Below are positions 38,336 to 42,164 of a stretch of DNA of 42,164 nucleotides, piece after piece (within the stretch, counting starts at the first letter, position 1; each line of letters starts with the position of its first letter). This DNA comes from UBA9410 sp036123635. Lineage in GTDB: Bacteria > Actinomycetota > Acidimicrobiia > Acidimicrobiales > MedAcidi-G1. The DNA lies in assembly GCA_036123635.1 (NCBI GenBank), contig JAZADL010000137.1, positions 1 to 42,164 on the forward strand. Reading direction: 5' to 3'. Under the pieces are notes generated by a model, which was not told the origin of the DNA, ran no database searches, and saw only the letters and a program-made list of their open reading frames with translations. The translations under genes were made by a program, and so were the position numbers.

Positions 38336-39088
38336 ATGGGACGCTTCGACGGCCGGGTAGCCCTCCTCACCGGTGCCGCCTCCGGCATCGGACGGGCCAC
38401 CGCCCTCCGGATGGCCGAGGATGGAGCCGTCGTCGTTGGCTTCGACCGGGACAGCGACGGCCTGGCAGAGGTAACGGGACTGGTGGAAGCCCGCGGAGGA
38501 ACTATGTCCACCATGGTCGGTGACGTCTCGGACCGCGACGAGTGTCACGCAGCGGTAGATCGTGCTGTGGCCACACACGGTCGACTGGACATCTTGGCCA
38601 ACATTGCTGGGGTGGCGTGGGGTGAACACGTCGCCGACGTAACAGTCGAAGGGTGGAACCGGATGTTGGCTATCAACGTTTCCGGCGTCTTCTGGTGCTG
38701 TCAGGCAGCCCTACCTCATCTCGTGGAGACACGGGGAAATATCGTCAACATTGCCTCTAACGCTGGCCTGATGGGTCAGGCCTACACCGTTGCCTACTCC
38801 ACCACGAAGGGCGCCGTGGTGAACATGACCCGCGCCCTGGCCATGGAGTTCGCCAAGGAACCTGTCCGGATCAACGCCGTGGCGCCCGGTGGAGTCGTCA
38901 CCTCTATGACCCAAAATTATTCGATGCCCGATGACGTGGACTTCTCTCTGGTCCGGCCGTACATGGGGTTTCGGGAGATGGCCGACCCATCTGAGTTGGC
39001 CAACGTCATCGCCTTCGTAGCGTCCGACGAGGCCAGTCGGATGCACGGGGCCATCATCAGCGTCGACGGAGGCCTGACCGCCGGCTGA
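38336..39088 (+). CDS. Short-chain dehydrogenase/reductase (SDR)
   Basis: A 250-residue classical SDR. The nucleotide-binding motif is TGAASGIG (near residue 12), with VGFDRDSDGL after the second strand; an Asp there favours NAD(H). NIAGV stands for the NAG motif, the catalytic Ser is in NIASNAG, and the YxxxK pair is in YSTTKGA. SVDGGLTAG ends the protein as usual. The ATG at 38336 follows GGGAGG. The substrate cannot be told. The preceding frame is not coding. The 82-base gap after alkB suggests separate expression. Confidence 0.88.
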   Translation: MGRFDGRVALLTGAASGIGRATALRMAEDGAVVVGFDRDSDGLAEVTGLVEARGGTMSTMVGDVSDRDECHAAVDRAVATHGRLDILANIAGVAWGEHVADVTVEGWNRMLAINVSGVFWCCQAALPHLVETRGNIVNIASNAGLMGQAYTVAYSTTKGAVVNMTRALAMEFAKEPVRINAVAPGGVVTSMTQNYSMPDDVDFSLVRPYMGFREMADPSELANVIAFVASDEASRMHGAIISVDGGLTAG

Positions 39089-39135
39089 AAGGGTCACGGT
39101 CACACCCCCGGGAGAGCGCACTACCGTCTGAACTC

Positions 39136-39771
39136 ATGGACCGTCCATATGTGCTTGGTGTCGACCTAGATGGTGTCTGCGGCGACTACACAGACGCTTT
39201 CCGAAGCATCGTGGCCACCGAACTGGGCGTCGATGAGGAGTCCCTACCCCTCCAGAGATCGTGGGACTTCTCCGAGTGGGGTCTGTCTGCTGATGATTAC
39301 GAGCGACTCCACGACCTAGCGGTAACTGAACATCGGATGCTGGACTGGATGCCGGTGATAGCCGGAGCCCCCGAGTCCCTCTGGCGACTCTCGGACGCCG
39401 GCGTGTGGATCCGGATCATCACCCACCGCCTCTACGTCAACTGGGGCCACGCCACGGCCATCGCCGACACGGTGGCCTGGCTAGACCGGACACAGATTCC
39501 CTATCGAGATATCTGCTTCATGGGAGACAAACCCGAAGTGGGGGCCGACCTCTACATCGACGACGGGCCACACAACGTGGTGGCCCTTCGCGAAACCGGC
39601 AACAGGGTGATCGTCTTCGACGCCCCCTATAACCGTGATCTCCCCGGAACCCGGGCCCGCACGTGGGCCGAGTGCGAGCATTTGGTTCTCCAGGATGCTG
39701 CGGAACGCGGATACGACTTCCAAACCTCGCTTCCCGGGCTGGAGCGGGGCGCCCAGCGGCTAGACGACTGA
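39136..39771 (+). CDS. 5'-nucleotidase (NT5C-type) HAD-family protein
   Basis: A 211-residue haloacid dehalogenase-fold phosphatase. The opening GVDLDGVCGDY has the nucleophile Asp and the second Asp. IITHRLYVNWG gives motif II, and the end of the core, FMGDKPEVGADLYIDDGPHNV, gives the Lys and the acidic motif. The arrangement matches cytosolic 5'(3')-deoxyribonucleotidases, which dephosphorylate nucleoside monophosphates. TACCGT stands 8 bases before the ATG. The stop faces the next gene's stop. Confidence 0.82.
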   Translation: MDRPYVLGVDLDGVCGDYTDAFRSIVATELGVDEESLPLQRSWDFSEWGLSADDYERLHDLAVTEHRMLDWMPVIAGAPESLWRLSDAGVWIRIITHRLYVNWGHATAIADTVAWLDRTQIPYRDICFMGDKPEVGADLYIDDGPHNVVALRETGNRVIVFDAPYNRDLPGTRARTWAECEHLVLQDAAERGYDFQTSLPGLERGAQRLDD

Positions 39772-39785
39772 GGGCCGTCGTCCAT

Positions 39786-40616
39786 TCACCAGTCGACGAA
39801 CAGTGCCCGAGCCGCCTCGAGGTCTTCACGGTTAGTCAAACCAACCCACCCTTCGTCGGTCTGAAGCACATCGACCTCTAAAAGACCCTCCTGCCTCTGT
39901 GCGTCCAACGCCTCAGGAAGCAGAAACTCCACCGACGGGTCCTCGGCATGGATGGCGTGGAACGCCTCCCACTGACTGACCAAGGTGTCTAATGCCACCC
40001 GGGGCAGACCAAAGATATTCATCGACACCGGCGTCCCCGGAGCCAACTCGCCCAACGGGTCCTGCGAGGTAATCGTTGACCCCTCCCACCCGATCCCGTG
40101 AGTTTCCGCCAGTCCCTCCAAACGCCCGTCCCCGCCGACGCGACAAATTCCACGTGACACTCGACCCTTAGTTGGGAGTGTGTTGGCTAGGGCAAAGCCC
40201 AGCATCACAGCCCGATCGGGTTCCCGGTCCATCGCCCGGATTAACCGAGCCACACCGGTCTGACCATAGAAGTCGTCCGCGTTGAGCACCACCACTGGAC
40301 CGTCCACAGCGGCGGAGGCAGCCACCACGGCGTGGCCGGTCCCCCATGGCTTAGCCCGGGAAGGACCATGGGCATCCTGGCAGACCACCTCTAGATCCAG
40401 ATCGGCAGAGTGGTGCGAACTCAGGTGAACGCGCAGATTGTCTTCCAGGTCCGAGCGAGCCACCACCACGGTCCGTGTCGCTCCGGCAGTCTGGGCGTCA
40501 CGAATGGCAAAGTCCAGGAGGGCCTCCCCGTTCGGTCCCACTTCGGCTAACTGCTTGTCCCCGCCGAATCGGCTTCCCAGGCCACCGGCCATCACGACCA
40601 GCGCCACATTGCCCAT
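39786..40616 (-). CDS. Nucleotidyltransferase (NDP-sugar pyrophosphorylase-like)
   Basis: A 276-residue GT-A fold nucleotidyltransferase. VVMAGGLGSRFGGDKQLAEVGPNG is the nucleotide-binding loop with its Lys. PWGTGHAVVAA and VVLNADDFYG (metal Asp) follow. The product could be an activated sugar or an alditol phosphate. The similarity is strongest to unassigned NTP_transferase proteins. GGAGGAAA stands before the ATG. The gene lies just after the EchA20 stop on the same strand, 15 bases apart, which suggests an operon despite the different pathway. Confidence 0.8.
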   Translation of the reverse strand: MGNVALVVMAGGLGSRFGGDKQLAEVGPNGEALLDFAIRDAQTAGATRTVVVARSDLEDNLRVHLSSHHSADLDLEVVCQDAHGPSRAKPWGTGHAVVAASAAVDGPVVVLNADDFYGQTGVARLIRAMDREPDRAVMLGFALANTLPTKGRVSRGICRVGGDGRLEGLAETHGIGWEGSTITSQDPLGELAPGTPVSMNIFGLPRVALDTLVSQWEAFHAIHAEDPSVEFLLPEALDAQRQEGLLEVDVLQTDEGWVGLTNREDLEAARALFVDW

Positions 40617-40631
40617 CGAGGTTTCCTCCGC

Positions 40632-41396
40632 TCAGTCGACTGCCGCGTCGGGATCTCGATCACCGCGTAGGAACGCCTCCCGAGCCTCCTCGCCAGCACC
40701 AGCAAGGTTCAGTTCAAAGGTAAAGCCTTGCTCGAAGCGATAGCTCCGGTTTACGTCTACCGGGTCGATGCCGTTCAGCGACGCCTTAGCAGCTTGAAGC
40801 ACTGTCGGATCCTTGGCGGCCAAGGCCCCGGCGACCTCCTTGGCCGTCTCCTGAAGTGCATCCAGTGTCACCACCCGGAGCACTGATCCGAAGTCGTGTA
40901 ATTCCTCGGCCGAGGCTGGTTCACAACTCAGGAGCATCCATCGAGCCCGGTGGGCCGGGACGAGACGCATCAGGTGGGTGGCAGCCCCTAGGGCTCCGTT
41001 ATCCACCTCCGGTAACCCAAATGCCGCGCCTTCGGCAGCAATGATCACGTCGGCGTTACCGACCAGGCCGATCCCTGAGCCCAGACAAAACCCATTAACA
41101 GCTGCCACAACGGGCACCGTGCACTCGTAGACGGACCGAAAAGCCCGGAAACAGGAGCGGTTGGCGCCCAAGATGCCCTCGTTACCCGGCAGGGCTTGAA
41201 TTTCCTTAATGTCCACTCCGGCGCAGAAACCGTGTCCCTCGGCGGTCAGGATCACGCATCGGACATCGGTCCGGTTTCCGTAGCCGTCCAACAGGTCGGC
41301 TAGGGCATACGTGTCGGCGATACCCAAGGCGTTGACTGGCGGGTTATCCATGACGACAGTCGCCACACCGTCGGTAATCGTCTCGTGTAGGGCCAT
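40632..41396 (-). CDS. echA20: Enoyl-CoA hydratase/isomerase family, EchA20-like
   Basis: A 254-residue crotonase-fold protein. Many segments agree with mycobacterial EchA20: FCAGVDIKEIQ, ANRSCFRAFRSVYECTVPVVAAVNGFCLGSGIGLVGNADVI, FGLPEVDNGALGAATHLMRLVP, and RSYRFEQGFTFELNLAG. EchA20 opens the last ring of the steroid nucleus as a CoA ester during cholesterol breakdown. This recognition is from memory of the family. GGAG and AAGGGAA stand before the ATG, and it follows the thiolase gene by 16 bases. Confidence 0.85.
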   Translation of the reverse strand: MALHETITDGVATVVMDNPPVNALGIADTYALADLLDGYGNRTDVRCVILTAEGHGFCAGVDIKEIQALPGNEGILGANRSCFRAFRSVYECTVPVVAAVNGFCLGSGIGLVGNADVIIAAEGAAFGLPEVDNGALGAATHLMRLVPAHRARWMLLSCEPASAEELHDFGSVLRVVTLDALQETAKEVAGALAAKDPTVLQAAKASLNGIDPVDVNRSYRFEQGFTFELNLAGAGEEAREAFLRGDRDPDAAVD

Positions 41397-41412
41397 GGGC
41401 CGTTCCCTTCTC

Positions 41413-42164
41413 CTAGCGTCGAACCACGACCGACGAGCCGTGTCCGAACAGTCCCTGATTGGCCGTCACCCCAACCCGAGCTCCCTCGACCTGTCGATGG
41501 CCAGCCTGGCCGCGCAACTGCCAGGCCAGTTCACACACTTGCGCGATGGCCTGGGCGGGAACGGCCTCGCCAAACGCCCCCAAGCCTCCGCTGGGATTGA
41601 CCGGGATTCGCCCACCGATCTCTGTGTCACCGGACCGGAGTAGCGCTTCCGCCTCACCGACCGGACACAGGCCGAGCTGCTCATACCAATCCAACTCCAG
41701 GGCCGAGGAGAGGTCATACACCTCAGCCACGTCCACATCCTCTGGTCCAAGACCGGCTTCGGCGTAGGCCCGTGCGCCGATCGACTCCTTGAATCCCCGG
41801 TCAGGGGGTGGACTACCCGCCCACGAGTCGGTGGCCAGGTAGGGCAGGTCAATGACCGTGTCGGGATAGGTCGGGGTGACCGTGGAAATTCCGGAGACCC
41901 GGACCGGATCGGTGACACCGAGGGACCGCGCATAGTCCAGCGAACAGACCACGAGGGCAGCACCCCCGTCGCTTGTCGCACAAATCTCCAATAGCCGCAA
42001 GGGGTCAGACACAACCGGCGAGCTCGCGACGTCGTCAACGCCGTACTCCTTGGGATAGCGGGCGTTCGGGTTATGGACGCCATGACGGCTGTTCTTGGCC
42101 TTTACCAAGGCGAAATCTTCGCGAGTCGCCCCGTAAAGCGCCATCCGCCGACGAGCATGCAGGG
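41413..42164 (-). CDS. Lipid-transfer protein/thiolase-family protein, C-terminal part
   Basis: The frame runs off the window at 42164, so only about 250 C-terminal residues are seen. FALVKAKNSRHGVHNPNARYPK, DPLRLLEICATSDGGAALVV, AEVYDLSSALELDWYEQLGLCP, and VNPSGGLGAFGEAVPAQA with VGVTANQGLFGHGSSVVV match the SCP-x type thiolases called Ltp in actinobacteria. These act in the beta-oxidation or aldol cleavage steps of steroid and fatty acid breakdown. The pairing with EchA20 favours steroid catabolism. Confidence 0.85.
   Translation of the reverse strand, partial: LHARRRMALYGATREDFALVKAKNSRHGVHNPNARYPKEYGVDDVASSPVVSDPLRLLEICATSDGGAALVVCSLDYARSLGVTDPVRVSGISTVTPTYPDTVIDLPYLATDSWAGSPPPDRGFKESIGARAYAEAGLGPEDVDVAEVYDLSSALELDWYEQLGLCPVGEAEALLRSGDTEIGGRIPVNPSGGLGAFGEAVPAQAIAQVCELAWQLRGQAGHRQVEGARVGVTANQGLFGHGSSVVVRR

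Noticed and set aside
1..42164. CRISPR arrays, insertion sequences, tRNA genes or attachment sites
   Set aside because: Reading both strands I found no regular repeat-spacer arrays, transposase or integrase frames, or tRNA cloverleaf sequences.

Overview
This window is GC-rich, gene-dense bacterial DNA. The gene set points to an actinobacterium: a two-domain FbiC for coenzyme F420, an actinobacterial-type transaldolase, a DUF3151 protein, a mycobacterial-type EchA20, a consensus actinobacterial LexA box, and many start codons placed 6-9 bases after a TANNNT -10 element (leaderless mRNAs). With the glycolate oxidase and CLC genes, my best guess is an uncultured, perhaps marine, member of the Acidimicrobiia. 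That placement is inference. I saw no tRNA, rRNA, CRISPR array, transposase or integrase.

Layout. (1) 1-2811, minus strand: an operon with nearly every junction overlapping. It runs from three small membrane proteins to a TtuB-like sulfur carrier, the tRNA thiolase TtuA, the tRNA m1A58 methylase TrmI, and the first part of a secreted protein. It looks like a tRNA T-loop modification operon. (2) 2824-6478: a LON-substrate-binding protein and a PBP4 carboxypeptidase, divergent from a small unknown gene and a FIST-domain sensor. (3) 6578-9671: transketolase and transaldolase. (4) 9729-12577: an HxlR regulator translationally coupled to fbiC. (5) 12588-16327, minus: a small helical protein and glycolate oxidase glcDEF, divergent from a CLC channel with CBS domains (16406-18154). 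(6) 18186-21047, minus: DUF3151, MobA, rhodanese and RNase D, then a small acidic protein. RNase D appears to start at CTG. (7) 21104-24190: a Cys-rich membrane protein, pyruvate kinase, a GDPD phosphodiesterase and a CopD-like membrane protein.

(8) 24191-24951 is the only long gap without a gene. Its plus strand is very T-poor. It begins near a TTGACG promoter-like sequence, holds many tetraloop hairpins, two of them with tandem G-A mismatches, and ends in a 17-bp helix followed by T residues. I read it as a candidate structured RNA of about 550 nt that I cannot assign to a known class. It is the most interesting item in the window.

(9) 24952-37013: a cell-envelope glycan region with four polytopic GT-C glycosyltransferases (two are paralogues flanking a polysaccharide deacetylase), an FAD oxidoreductase, two SGNH esterase or acyltransferase-like proteins, a GNAT protein, a DPM1-like GT2 and its DUF2304 partner. 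(10) 37177-42164: a small membrane protein of lower GC with its own terminator, an AlkB dioxygenase behind a LexA box, an SDR dehydrogenase, a 5'-nucleotidase-like HAD protein, a sugar-nucleotidyltransferase-like protein, EchA20, and the C-terminal part of a lipid-transfer thiolase. The last two suggest steroid-ring catabolism.
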